Assembly: GCF_012395185.1 (NCBI RefSeq)
Contig: NZ_JAAZTU010000041.1
Span: 1-34,190 of the forward strand
Direction of reading: 5' to 3'
DNA length: 34,190 bases
DNA from: Vibrio aestuarianus
GTDB taxonomy: Bacteria > Pseudomonadota > Gammaproteobacteria > Enterobacterales > Vibrionaceae
Below, in pieces: positions 8,912-16,871 of this stretch (the stretch's first letter is position 1; every line of letters begins with the position of its first letter). A program made the position numbers and the translations under genes. The notes below the pieces were generated by a model, which was not told where the DNA came from, searched no databases, and saw only the letters and a list, made by a program, of their open reading frames with translations.

Positions 8912-9320
8912 TTTTCAAAAAACTGCCAATGGAATTAATGCCGATCATTTAAGAAAACTTGAACGATCCTGCCATCAGCAGATAATCCCCATTAACAATG
9001 TTGATGGTTTTTTTATGCTTGAACAAGAATTAGCAATGGCGCATAAGACTATTGAAGATACGGGTCGTTACGAATCTGTTGTTAACGCCATTTTAGGGGG
9101 GGTACAATTTAGCTTGATAGATATAGAAAAGCACAAGAAGAATGAGGCTTATTCGCGTTCAGTAAGCTTTTTGGATGGGATTGTGAAAGCTGATTCAGGC
9201 ATGGAGTACGATTGGACAAGAACCAAGCTTGCTGCATCTATTTTGAATTCAGTAGAAAATGCACGTCATTGTCGTTTTGTCATTGAGCACCTCATTTATG
9301 GTGGAGACTTTACCACCTAA
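8907..9320 (+). pseudogene. GntR-family regulator, C-terminal FCD-domain remnant
   Basis: The frame is open from 8907, overlapping the end of the metallochaperone gene, to the stop at 9318-9320. No good start exists before ATG 9015, and the protein-like sequence begins well upstream of that ATG (ADHLRKLERSCHQQI). The pattern L..L...C.QQI...N.VD.FF.LEQEL... resembles the helical FCD effector domain of GntR regulators, but the usual FH..I metal motif reads as LAMAHKTI. No HTH is present. A GntR-type regulator would make sense beside the deacylase-metallochaperone pair, so this may be its decayed end. A G7 run lies at 9096-9102. The family call is moderate; a small unknown gene starting at 9015 is the alternative. 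Confidence 0.4.
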
Positions 9321-9629
9321 TTTGGTGTCCGGGATCATTAGACCACTACACAGCCCGCCATTGGTAGGGTCTTGTCCTACATACGCGATTCATCTACTTT
9401 TTAAAATCCCTATAAACTGTCCCATCTTAACGAATCAATCACGTTAAAAAGCACGGTGAACTGGAATATTCACCGTAAAGTTAATTGTTAGAGTTTTGAG
9501 GAAAAAGCTCAGGCTAATGAACGGCACTGTAAAAGAGTGAGCAATCCATTTTTAAATCGTAAATCTAAGCACACTCTATTTTCTTTGGCGCTGTTGGCAG
9601 TGACCTCGATTAACAGCTCCCTGACTGGT
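9321..9629. other. Intergenic region at left edge of island
   Basis: About 310 bases without a supported gene. It contains one hairpin at 9453-9476 (ACGGTGAA / TTCACCGT, 8-base loop). This is where composition and gene content change from the metabolic genes to the island, so an attachment site could lie here. I saw no direct-repeat partner near 18100. Confidence 0.4.
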
Positions 9630-10235
9630 TTACAACGTCTCCGTGTCTCCCGGCACTGACTTTTTTAACTCCAGTATTAACAGTCTATTTTCTTCTTTTA
9701 GGCTCTTAACCTCCTCTTTAAGAGAGTTGTAATTTAGTACCTCACTCAGAAAGTCAAAGTTCTTATTGAACTCATTTTTATTGGGTTTACTTTTTAATGT
9801 TTTTTTCAAAGATTTTTGTATTTTGAACAGTTCATGGGCGTTGATTAATAGTTCCTTCACTACTTCTGTTTTAGCAATACCATAAGTTTTAGATAAAAAG
9901 CTTAACGATTTTTGGGCTTCAGAGCTTAATGATAAGGTTACTTTGCTTTTCGAATTTTGGTGGCTAGCCCAAGCACTTCTAAGGAGGTTTATCCTATGTT
10001 TATCTTCACTGGTAATACTTCCTTTACTGGCCCAGTTTTGTAAAAACTTTTCACAAAAAGCCGTATTACTACTATCGATTAGGCCAACGTATTGCTCTTC
10101 TTGATATACATATTCACGAATCCATTCTCGACTATCTGCATAAGTTCTGAACCAATCAGCTACATGCCTATCTTCTGGGACAAGCCATTTCATTCTTTCT
10201 TCGATAGTTTTTTTACTCATGATTTTCATGTCCAA
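9630..10235 (-). CDS. MatP-like DNA-binding protein
   Basis: 201 residues. An N-terminal helical segment with MKWLVPEDRHVADWFRTYADS resembles the start of MatP (WKYLV...RYIEAS). A central ribbon-helix-helix-like stretch is about residues 97-140 (KVTLSLSSEAQKSLSFLS..GIAKTEVVKELL). The C-terminal coiled coil is about residues 172-196 (LKEEVKSLKEENRLLILEL). This order (four-helix bundle, RHH, coiled coil) is that of MatP, which binds matS sites in the Ter macrodomain. This protein is longer (201 versus about 150 residues) and sits on an island, so it probably binds its own sites. It is divergent from the gene at 10346, with a hairpin-rich intergenic region between them. Confidence 0.6.
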   Translation of the reverse strand: MDMKIMSKKTIEERMKWLVPEDRHVADWFRTYADSREWIREYVYQEEQYVGLIDSSNTAFCEKFLQNWASKGSITSEDKHRINLLRSAWASHQNSKSKVTLSLSSEAQKSLSFLSKTYGIAKTEVVKELLINAHELFKIQKSLKKTLKSKPNKNEFNKNFDFLSEVLNYNSLKEEVKSLKEENRLLILELKKSVPGDTETL

Positions 10236-10258
10236 ATGTGCCTATGATATTTGACTGT

Positions 10259-10303
10259 AACAACTTAAAACCGTATTTTAAAGTGGTTTTATTGTAAGTT
10301 GTT
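10259..10303. promoter_or_regulatory. Nested inverted repeat in divergent promoter
   Basis: AACAACTTA (10259-10267) pairs with TAAGTTGTT (10295-10303), and AAAACC/GGTTTT pair inside it. It lies between the divergent MatP-like gene and the 503-residue gene. It may be an operator shared by both; the binding protein is unknown. Confidence 0.5.
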
Positions 10304-10345
10304 TTATCGGGTGTTGAATTTTAAACAGGGTGTTTGTAGTGAATT

Positions 10346-11857
10346 ATGGATTTAGTTAATGAGTTGTTGAACCAAGATTTTGAACTTTCACCAGAGTGTC
10401 GTTTTGTATCTCTTGCTCTGCATTTAGATTCAATACGAACCTCAAATTTATTAGTGGATATATCGGCATCTCGTTTAAAAAATGACTTTGGTGTTTCACA
10501 TAAAACAGCACAAACGGTCATTGAGCTATTTAAAGAAAAAGGTAGGGGCAGAGTTGGCAAGACCATTAAAAGTGAAAGGCAGTTCATATTCAATCTGGAT
10601 TATCTTGAAAGGTTTTCGTTCGAAACAATATGCTTTAGGATAAAATTAGTAAATCAGCTGCTTTCCTTAGAAACACGATTAAAAATCGAAAAATTTAAAG
10701 ATTCAGAAGGAGGTTTTAAGCTGAGAAACTCCAATTTGCTCTTGATGATCATTTTTGTACTGCATTCTAATGAAGTCGGTTTCGTTCGAAACCTGACAAA
10801 TAAAAGAATGAGGGAATTGATGGGGGGGATTTCTGAGAGTCGTTTAAAGTCACAGTTAGAGGCTTTGTCTAAAGTTGGCTTTTTAAAGGCAATTGGAAGA
10901 GGAGGCTCTTTTCGTTCTTACTTTGGTAAAATGAGCAATAGATACTTTATCGAGTTGTATCATCTACCTTTTGGTCGTACACCCAACCCCTCGTGCAAAG
11001 ACACGACGTTAATAAATAACGTTGAGTCTCTTACTTATGAGATACCTGAAAAGTTCTTAAGGTTTAAGTTCGAAAGTGAACTAGAGTTACTGAAAATCGA
11101 TTTTGATTTTGAGTTTCCTTTTAAAGTGGCTTTTTTGTTCGGTGCGCTAAAACTATCTAAAAAGAAAGAGAAACGTATTCTTGATTTCCCTGTAGCTCAA
11201 TTGGACCCAGAAGCATTTAATGGCCTTTTACAGTTTCATTTACCGATCATGGGGCAAGTTGAACGTGTGGTTGTTTTCATTTTGGAGAATTATTGGAATC
11301 AAGTTCAGACTCTTAATCATGAGCCCGTTGATAATACTTCATTGGAATTGGTGTCAAAGACAATTTGGGATGATGAGCGCTTTCAAAAGAACATTGATAG
11401 TGGGGCTATGTTTTCCGATAAGTACCGAAACGAAAAAGTCGGGGAAGCAAAGAAGTCAGATCAGCTAGAACCTGAAAGAGTATTTTTAGGGAGAGTGATT
11501 TTATATCTGTCTTTGAATTTAGCGTCTTCATTACAAACGATACTCATTGAAAAATGCTTGGTTACAAATGGACTTAGAAACATCAACGTAATTTTGTATG
11601 ACTTGGAGCCATATAATTCTGACAAGCTTGGTATCTATCTTCCTTCTTTTGGGTTGTCATGTGGCTTTTACTTTGATTCTAAATTCTTTTTTGTACATTT
11701 GAAGCATATAACTAAGACAAAGGTCCAATGCTTCGCAGAGCTTGATGCATTAGTAAAGTCTGACGAAAGTACCGATTACCAATCGTTAAGAAGAGAAATA
11801 GTATTCCCAAATACTGTAAAATATGAGCTGATAATTGAGTCTCATCCATTACTTTAG
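10346..11857 (+). CDS. Tandem winged-helix protein of unknown function (island)
   Basis: 503 residues, no recognised named family. The N-terminus has an HTH-like segment (SASRLKNDFGVSHKTAQTVIELFKEKGRG, about residues 42-72). A second winged-helix-like segment follows (NKRMRELMGGISESRLKSQLEALSKVGFLKAIGRGG, about residues 152-190). Paired winged helices occur in plasmid Rep initiators and island regulators, and the next gene is a candidate Rep protein, so a replication or control role is possible. The C-terminal half (about residues 230-500) has no motif I recognise. Lysine, phenylalanine and AT-rich codons differ from the metabolic genes to the left. The ribosome site is weak. Confidence 0.7.
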   Translation: MDLVNELLNQDFELSPECRFVSLALHLDSIRTSNLLVDISASRLKNDFGVSHKTAQTVIELFKEKGRGRVGKTIKSERQFIFNLDYLERFSFETICFRIKLVNQLLSLETRLKIEKFKDSEGGFKLRNSNLLLMIIFVLHSNEVGFVRNLTNKRMRELMGGISESRLKSQLEALSKVGFLKAIGRGGSFRSYFGKMSNRYFIELYHLPFGRTPNPSCKDTTLINNVESLTYEIPEKFLRFKFESELELLKIDFDFEFPFKVAFLFGALKLSKKKEKRILDFPVAQLDPEAFNGLLQFHLPIMGQVERVVVFILENYWNQVQTLNHEPVDNTSLELVSKTIWDDERFQKNIDSGAMFSDKYRNEKVGEAKKSDQLEPERVFLGRVILYLSLNLASSLQTILIEKCLVTNGLRNINVILYDLEPYNSDKLGIYLPSFGLSCGFYFDSKFFFVHLKHITKTKVQCFAELDALVKSDESTDYQSLRREIVFPNTVKYELIIESHPLL

Positions 11858-11881
11858 TAGGAATTCTAGAGAGGTGAGGGT

Positions 11882-12100
11882 GTGGTCGCTTGGTACTTAA
11901 TTTCAGAGTGGCCTCAATTGCTTGAATCTAGAGTTTATTACTCAAAATTGATTGAGTTGTCACGTTGGCATCATCTATTTACGTTAAAACCTAGAATGGA
12001 ATGGTTCGAACGGGATATTTTCTTACCTCGTTATTGCGGTATGGTAATAATTACGCATATACCATTCATCAACTTACCCTTACCAAACACAATTCAATAA
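11882..12100 (+). CDS. Possible small protein, 72 aa (GTG start)
   Basis: Starts GTG 11882 after GAGAGGTGAGGG, 24 bases past the previous gene, and reads MVAWYLISEWPQLLESRVYYSKLIELSRW.... The ribosome site and composition are acceptable, but there is no family match and the C-terminal third looks random. It could be translationally coupled to the upstream gene or be noise. Confidence 0.3.
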   Translation: MVAWYLISEWPQLLESRVYYSKLIELSRWHHLFTLKPRMEWFERDIFLPRYCGMVIITHIPFINLPLPNTIQ

Positions 12101-12168
12101 AGATACTCACCTTATTAAATAACAACTCCCAATCATCCTATACCAGAGACATTCACCCCAAAGGTATA

Positions 12169-12804
12169 ATGATGAAAAAACTTAAAACCACGACCAATGA
12201 TACATTCAATGGGTTGCCAATCTTAGAACCAAAAGGTGGTTTAGTTCTTAGCTACCTTGATAAGCTGTATGACACGATTGATAAAGCCGTTACACAATAC
12301 CCTCGTTCGACAGCCATTAGAGTAGACTTACGTTTAGCGAAGTCTTTATTGTTTGATGACTCTAGTGCCATAAAGAACTTTATCGCTTCGCTGGATGCTC
12401 AGGTTCAAGCTGATCTCAGTCGAAAAAAAAGGAGAGGTCAAACTGCTCGTAGTTGTAAGGTTCGATATGCTTGGTGTAAAGAAAGAAGCACGTCATTGAG
12501 TCACCATTACCACCTTGTCTTGTTATTGAACAAAGACGTCTACCATTCTCTTGGAAGGTTTGATCAAAAAGGCAATTTATCAGACATGATAAAGAAGGCG
12601 TGGTGTCGAGCGTTGGATATCAAAGCCAATGAAGGTGATACCTTAGTCCACTTCCCAGACAACCCTACCTATTGGTTAGAGCAAAAGTCAGATAAATTCG
12701 ACCAACAGGTGGGGAACCTGTTTAAACGGGTCAGCTATTTGGCTAAGGTTGAGACCAAGCAATATGGGAATAGATCACGAAGTTTTGGGTCCTCTCGAAC
12801 TTAA
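12169..12804 (+). CDS. YagK/YfjJ-domain (inovirus Gp2-like) protein, candidate HUH Rep
   Basis: 211 residues from ATG 12169; the frame is open further 5' to 12001 but that part does not look coding. The sequence matches the YagK/YfjJ C-terminal domain in style: RVDLRLAK near residue 50, SHHYHLVLLLNK (about residues 107-118, an HxH motif), KKAWCRALDI, and ...RVSYLAKVETKQYG with a Tyr near the end. Inovirus Gp2 and relatives are thought to be rolling-circle replication initiators with an HUH site. On small islands and phage satellites they sit beside alpA and regulators, as here. Catalytic function is inferred. Confidence 0.75.
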   Translation: MMKKLKTTTNDTFNGLPILEPKGGLVLSYLDKLYDTIDKAVTQYPRSTAIRVDLRLAKSLLFDDSSAIKNFIASLDAQVQADLSRKKRRGQTARSCKVRYAWCKERSTSLSHHYHLVLLLNKDVYHSLGRFDQKGNLSDMIKKAWCRALDIKANEGDTLVHFPDNPTYWLEQKSDKFDQQVGNLFKRVSYLAKVETKQYGNRSRSFGSSRT

Positions 12805-12810
12805 AAAAAA

Positions 12811-12830
12811 GAGGGCAAACCATCGCCCTC
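12811..12830. terminator. Bidirectional terminator between convergent genes
   Basis: GAGGGC / GCCCTC stem with an 8-base loop. On the minus strand it is followed by eight T; on the plus strand by ATTTAAT. It lies between the converging Rep-like (+) and lipoprotein (-) genes. Confidence 0.85.
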
Positions 12831-12849
12831 ATTTAATCCTTCTAAACAA

Positions 12850-14196
12850 TTAAATTTGAGTGACGGTTTGCATCTTAATAGCCGTTATTGAACTCACTTC
12901 TTTTTCCGTTGTAGTACCAGCGTCAAAGTTGATGTAGTACTCGGTAAAGGTCCCACTTGGATATTGATAGAACATCAGTTCATTATCGCTGACGACGGCC
13001 ATTCGTTCATTGGCATCGAGTTTAGTACCACTAGAGGCACCGATTGTCGTTGTAGCGGGTTGGCTAAATTCAGCCTTACTGATATCAAAACGCATGAAGC
13101 TAGGCAGTGCATTATTATCATCTGCACTTGAGTACATGCAGTACAGTGAGGTTTGGCCTGCATTGGCTACGTGGCCACTATGCGCTTTAGAGGGTTCGAG
13201 TTGTGTAATGGTTTTGGTTGTGTCATCGAACTGATACACAGAGCAATCTGAATGCATTTTATAATCACTACGGACCACACTCATGGAGGACGGTCTGTAC
13301 CCATTGGTGGTCCATAGAGCATCGGTTTGGTCTAAGGTAGTTCCATTCAATGTAAGCTCTATAAGTGCATCATCGGAATCTCGAATTACATAGAGTTTAT
13401 CTGCGTATAGAAATGGAACAGACAACAGTGACGTATCGTAACTAAAGTTGTGCTCCGTACCGTCTGGCTCTAGCCACGTTAAGCTATCGCCACTCCAAGG
13501 AACAGTGACAATATCACCAGTTGATAGAATGACGTTATTTCTGAAGTAATCATCAAAGACTTTAGAAATGGTAAACGTCCCATCAACAAGTTCGGCTTTA
13601 TGAAGGCTGAGTTCATCACTGTGTCTTAAGTAAATACGCGTGCTATCTCCGTTGTGGGAAAAGCGTGTGTTGGTGACCCAAGCCTCATGTTCAGCTTCGA
13701 CCTTCTTATAGATAGGAACGCCGCTCTCGACTAATGGATAAAGATCACCGGTATTTTTGTCCTGTATGAGGGTGTAACTGCCTTCGTACACCACGTCATC
13801 CACGGTGACGATGACATTACTCATGTTGATTGCGGAATAGGTAGTATTTAGGTCGACGATCATATCGATAGTTGGAGTCGCAACACTCTCAGTATTATCG
13901 CCTTTAAAACTAATCGAGCTTACTTCACCGCTTTCAGGGTTCTCATAAACGTATGCACTTTGTCCGTCATCTAAAGGCGTATTGAACATAGCTGCTCTAG
14001 AATATGCACGATAGCCAGTCAAATCGTGAGCGCGAGGCTTAAAGGTTTGAAAACCATCATTAACAACACTCATGCTTGATATTGAGTGCGTTGTGTCTCT
14101 GGGTGGGGTATTGCTATTGGAGCCCCCTCCACAAGCTGTCAGAGCTAAAGCAATAGAGCTGATGAGAGTTGTCCTGAGTAACTTAGTATTTTTCAT
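12850..14196 (-). CDS. Lipoprotein of unknown function, 448 aa
   Basis: Start chosen at 14196 (MKNTKLL...) because AAGGA lies 6 bases upstream. Signal peptide with lipobox L-T-A-C (Cys about residue 20), then GGGSNSN, typical of an outer-membrane-directed lipoprotein. The mature part has repeated short strand patterns with D, S and W/Y residues (such as SLTWLEPDGTEHNF, DDALIELTLNGTTL, SVYQFDDTTKTITQLEP) that could be blades of a beta-propeller. No named family was recognised. The first 14 bases overlap the end of the upstream WYL regulator gene, indicating translational coupling. An exported lipoprotein tied to a WYL regulator is unusual. Confidence 0.8.
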   Translation of the reverse strand: MKNTKLLRTTLISSIALALTACGGGSNSNTPPRDTTHSISSMSVVNDGFQTFKPRAHDLTGYRAYSRAAMFNTPLDDGQSAYVYENPESGEVSSISFKGDNTESVATPTIDMIVDLNTTYSAINMSNVIVTVDDVVYEGSYTLIQDKNTGDLYPLVESGVPIYKKVEAEHEAWVTNTRFSHNGDSTRIYLRHSDELSLHKAELVDGTFTISKVFDDYFRNNVILSTGDIVTVPWSGDSLTWLEPDGTEHNFSYDTSLLSVPFLYADKLYVIRDSDDALIELTLNGTTLDQTDALWTTNGYRPSSMSVVRSDYKMHSDCSVYQFDDTTKTITQLEPSKAHSGHVANAGQTSLYCMYSSADDNNALPSFMRFDISKAEFSQPATTTIGASSGTKLDANERMAVVSDNELMFYQYPSGTFTEYYINFDAGTTTEKEVSSITAIKMQTVTQI

Positions 14197-14932
14197 GATC
14201 ATTCCTTGTGTGGTTGTTTGAACATTTGTCTTTAAGTGTTGGTTCTCGTTTAGGTGTAATGACTTCAGATAGTGAAAACCCCTTTGGGTAGGTAAACCCG
14301 AATGTGCTGATGTAGATGTCTTGAATTTGATTGAGAGGGATGGCGCAAACATGGCTTTCGAATTGGTAGATCAATTGAAGGGCTTCACTCTCTAACACAA
14401 GCCCAAGTGGACAGACATACTGGAGAGTTTGTTCGCTGTTGAGATGGAGGCGAATTTCACGCTGGTAATAGATGGCTAGACAAAGCTTGTCAAAAAGAGC
14501 TTCGTCATAATTTTCTTTCTGATTTATTAACGTGTATCGAATATCAATACGTGGACCTTGGTTGTGGTCCATTAGCAAAAAGGGTGCAAATGCGCCGTGC
14601 ATACTTGGTAGATAACTTTCAGGAAGTGCTGCTTTTAAACTCTCAAAAGCAAACTCAAGAAGTACAGATTCTTTAGGGCCCATGAATACACCGGGCTGGG
14701 GTCTTCGATGATAGCTATAGGGCAGGGTTCTATCGTCTTTTTCAATATCTAGGTAATCCGTCAGAATATTCAAGCAGCGTTGTACGGTACGTTTCGAACG
14801 CTTAATCCCAGTACTCGCTAATCGTTCATGAATTTCACTAACTGTAACTTTTCGTTGAGTCGGTATGTGGGAGTAAATTTCAAATACTAACTCTATATGC
14901 TCGATGCGTTGTCGGTTTGGTTTAGAAGGCAT
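14183..14932 (-). CDS. WYL-domain transcriptional regulator
   Basis: 249 residues. N-terminal HTH of about residues 10-55 (KVTVSEIHERLASTGIKRSKRTVQRCLNILTDY). A WYL-type sensor domain follows in the middle/C-terminal part (about residues 120-215: LCLAIYYQREIRLHLNS..TLQYVCPLGLVLESEALQLIYQFE). WYL regulators such as BrxR and CapW bind nucleic-acid or nucleotide ligands and often control defence or SOS-linked islands. Here the coupled gene is a lipoprotein, not a known defence gene. A near-perfect palindrome lies 33 bases upstream of the start. Confidence 0.85.
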   Translation of the reverse strand: MPSKPNRQRIEHIELVFEIYSHIPTQRKVTVSEIHERLASTGIKRSKRTVQRCLNILTDYLDIEKDDRTLPYSYHRRPQPGVFMGPKESVLLEFAFESLKAALPESYLPSMHGAFAPFLLMDHNQGPRIDIRYTLINQKENYDEALFDKLCLAIYYQREIRLHLNSEQTLQYVCPLGLVLESEALQLIYQFESHVCAIPLNQIQDIYISTFGFTYPKGFSLSEVITPKREPTLKDKCSNNHTRNDHEKY

Positions 14933-14964
14933 GGGACCACCAAAATTTAAACGTGATCTATCGC

Positions 14965-14986
14965 CTCATCACTTAAAAGTGATGAG
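14965..14986. promoter_or_regulatory. Palindrome upstream of WYL regulator (candidate operator)
   Basis: 10-bp arms CTCATCACTT and AAGTGATGAG with a 2-base centre, 33 bases upstream of the WYL gene start and downstream of the gene at 15040. It lacks a T run on the minus strand, so an operator is more likely than a terminator. Confidence 0.6.
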
Positions 14987-15039
14987 CTAAAGAATCAACT
15001 TGATTAGGGATCGGCTGGTGGCCACACAGCCTGGTGCAA

Positions 15040-15375
15040 TTACTTTTTGTAGTTAATGACGAGCTTCTTAGCTAAAGGGTACTTAGCTATTTCATAATCT
15101 GGTTTTCTCGTTGCTAAGTTATGCGCCGATATTGCGGCAGCTGAAGCTAATCCAAAAATGACAGCAGGGCCGGAAGCCAAGGTGGCAGCCATCGTTGTAG
15201 AGCGACCTGCTGTGTATATTCGACAAGATAGATTTTGAGCCTCTATAAATCGCTCAATCTTTTTCACCGTTTGAGAGAAGTTTTTTACCCGAGTTAAGGT
15301 GAACGACTCATTTCGTTGGATTAAAGCGATGAGCTCTTCATCGTTGGTATGATGCAGTACATTACTTGTGGTCAT
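15040..15375 (-). CDS. Small protein with hydrophobic segment, unknown
   Basis: 111 residues. The N-terminal half is helical and polar (NDEELIALIQRNESFTLTRV). Then a Gly/Ala-rich hydrophobic stretch (about residues 62-88, MAATLASGPAVIFGLASAAA) could be one membrane segment or hairpin, with a basic C-terminal tail ending INYKK. No family recognised. It is part of the leftward block from radC to the lipoprotein, but 107 bases and a palindrome separate it from the WYL gene. Confidence 0.6.
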   Translation of the reverse strand: MTTSNVLHHTNDEELIALIQRNESFTLTRVKNFSQTVKKIERFIEAQNLSCRIYTAGRSTTMAATLASGPAVIFGLASAAAISAHNLATRKPDYEIAKYPLAKKLVINYKK

Positions 15376-15433
15376 TGTGAATCCTTAGTTGGGTGTCTAT
15401 GAACCATCACCGATGGCATTAGGATAAGGATGG

Positions 15434-15454
15434 GTGAGACAAATAACGTCTCAC
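15434..15454 (-). terminator. Hairpin between small island genes
   Basis: GTGAGAC / GTCTCAC 7-bp stem with a 7-base loop, downstream of the gene at 15524-15787. No clear T run, so only a weak terminator call. Confidence 0.4.
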
Positions 15455-15523
15455 TCAAATGGCGGATAATGATTATGTGAAATGGGCTGTATATTTGAAT
15501 TTAAATGACCTCGGGAAAGGCCA

Positions 15524-15787
15524 TTATTTATCTTTTGCTGCTTCTATAATTTCACTCAGTAGATAACCTCTGTTCATCAACTCAATAGTGGCTAAGAGCC
15601 GTTTTAGATGGGCGGAAGAAAGGCGTTGAACGAATTCAAACAGTTCGTGATCTGAGCTTTGCTCTACCTCCTTTTTAAAGTGCTGATACTGTTCATTAAG
15701 GTAATGACAACTCGCGAGAGCGACTCTGATGAGCGCTTTTGTGAGCTGCTCTTTTAATGGGGAGATATTGGGCATGATTGTTATCAC
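15524..15787 (-). CDS. Small helical protein, unknown
   Basis: Up to 87 residues (MITIMPNISPLKEQLTKALIRVALAS...), entirely helical in character and charged, ending EIIEAAKDK. A second ATG four codons in is an alternative start. No motif recognised. It sits between a DUF2787 gene and the 111-residue gene in the same direction. Confidence 0.55.
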   Translation of the reverse strand: MITIMPNISPLKEQLTKALIRVALASCHYLNEQYQHFKKEVEQSSDHELFEFVQRLSSAHLKRLLATIELMNRGYLLSEIIEAAKDK

Positions 15788-15952
15788 TTATCGGTAATGT
15801 CGTGATAAGTCGTGGGATGGGAGTCAATGACTAAAAGTCACTCAGGCCTTGCTACATATAGGGTTAGCTCTCTCCGAAGCACGACTTTTGGATGGCAGTA
15901 GTGGTCCGGTGCCTTTGTATCGTGACATAGATCCGGACGGGTTGTTCTCTCA

Positions 15953-16393
15953 TTACGAAGTGATAGATATAGAGTCATACGCTTCCATATCGATGTAGTT
16001 TAAGAAGTTATCCTGCCAAAGCTCGAACATCTCTACTGCGGAATAGTTACCCTTGATTGGGCTCCATCCTCCGAACTCTGTAAAGAAAGCTTGGTCGCGA
16101 AAATCAAAGTCTAGACATCGCGCCAATTCTGGATACACATTCCCAGCGTAAGCAAAATCGGTGATGTATTCGACATTCCATAAATCATTGGAGATCTGTG
16201 TCATCGCGATTTCAACAGGGTGAAATCCACCAGTGTCTGAGCTGTATGAACTATCTCGAAAGTTGAACGTCAGGTAAGTACTTTGGGCTATTGACTCATT
16301 CTGAGTTAATTGTTGTTGAAAATGGTTGTTTAACAGTGCGTGAAGTTTGTCTGACACAGGTAAACTGGATGGGTGAAAGAGCAGAGTAGACAT
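15953..16393 (-). CDS. DUF2787 family protein 1
   Basis: 146 residues. The DUF2787 signature is clear: LTFNFRDSSYSSDTGGFHPVEI (about residues 41-62), YITDFAYAGNVYPELARCLDFDF, and C-terminal ELWQDNFLNYIDMEAYDSI. The family is common on Vibrio islands and plasmids near radC, with no assigned biochemical role. GGAGG lies just upstream of the start. Paralogue of the next gene upstream. Confidence 0.8.
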   Translation of the reverse strand: MSTLLFHPSSLPVSDKLHALLNNHFQQQLTQNESIAQSTYLTFNFRDSSYSSDTGGFHPVEIAMTQISNDLWNVEYITDFAYAGNVYPELARCLDFDFRDQAFFTEFGGWSPIKGNYSAVEMFELWQDNFLNYIDMEAYDSISITS

Positions 16394-16442
16394 AATGATG
16401 CCTCCTTGAATTTAGGTGAAAGAGTGGGGTGATTGGTTAGCC

Positions 16443-16871
16443 TTAGCGGACTTGAGTGAGTTGTATGTCATCGAAGACATGCTGAGTTAAATGCTCATGG
16501 AAAGCGCACATCCAGGCTTGGAACACTTTTGTTGTGACAGGGTGGCTCAGGCTCGCTGCTCCCGCATCTGGTTGATAGCACCAGTGATTAAGTAGGTGGA
16601 AATAGAGATACACATCGAGTGAGTCGGTGGCTTGGTCTTGATAAGTGAAATTGGCCACAAAAACCAAGCTCCAATCAGAGCGTGAATTCTTCCGCTTTAA
16701 CTGAATTTCTACAGGGGCGACCCCTTCCTTTGTTTTGTAGTAGCTTGTGTTTCGACAGTTGAGTGCAATGCGTGTCGTGTCTTTAGAAATCGAGTAGCGA
16801 GCGATAGTTTGCTCTAACTGCTGGTGGAGTTTGCTATTGAGGGTGATGTCACCATAGTGTTTCTTAATCAT
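16443..16871 (-). CDS. DUF2787 family protein 2 (divergent paralogue)
   Basis: 142 residues from ATG 16871 (AGGGG upstream). It shares the family framework in weaker form: ALNCRNTSYYKTKEGVAPVEI, FVANFTYQDQ, and AWMCAFHEHLTQHVFDDIQL at the end. Its start overlaps the radC stop codon by 4 bases (ATGA), so the two are translationally coupled. 49 bases separate it from DUF2787 protein 1. The pair looks like an old duplication with one copy diverging. Confidence 0.7.
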   Translation of the reverse strand: MIKKHYGDITLNSKLHQQLEQTIARYSISKDTTRIALNCRNTSYYKTKEGVAPVEIQLKRKNSRSDWSLVFVANFTYQDQATDSLDVYLYFHLLNHWCYQPDAGAASLSHPVTTKVFQAWMCAFHEHLTQHVFDDIQLTQVR

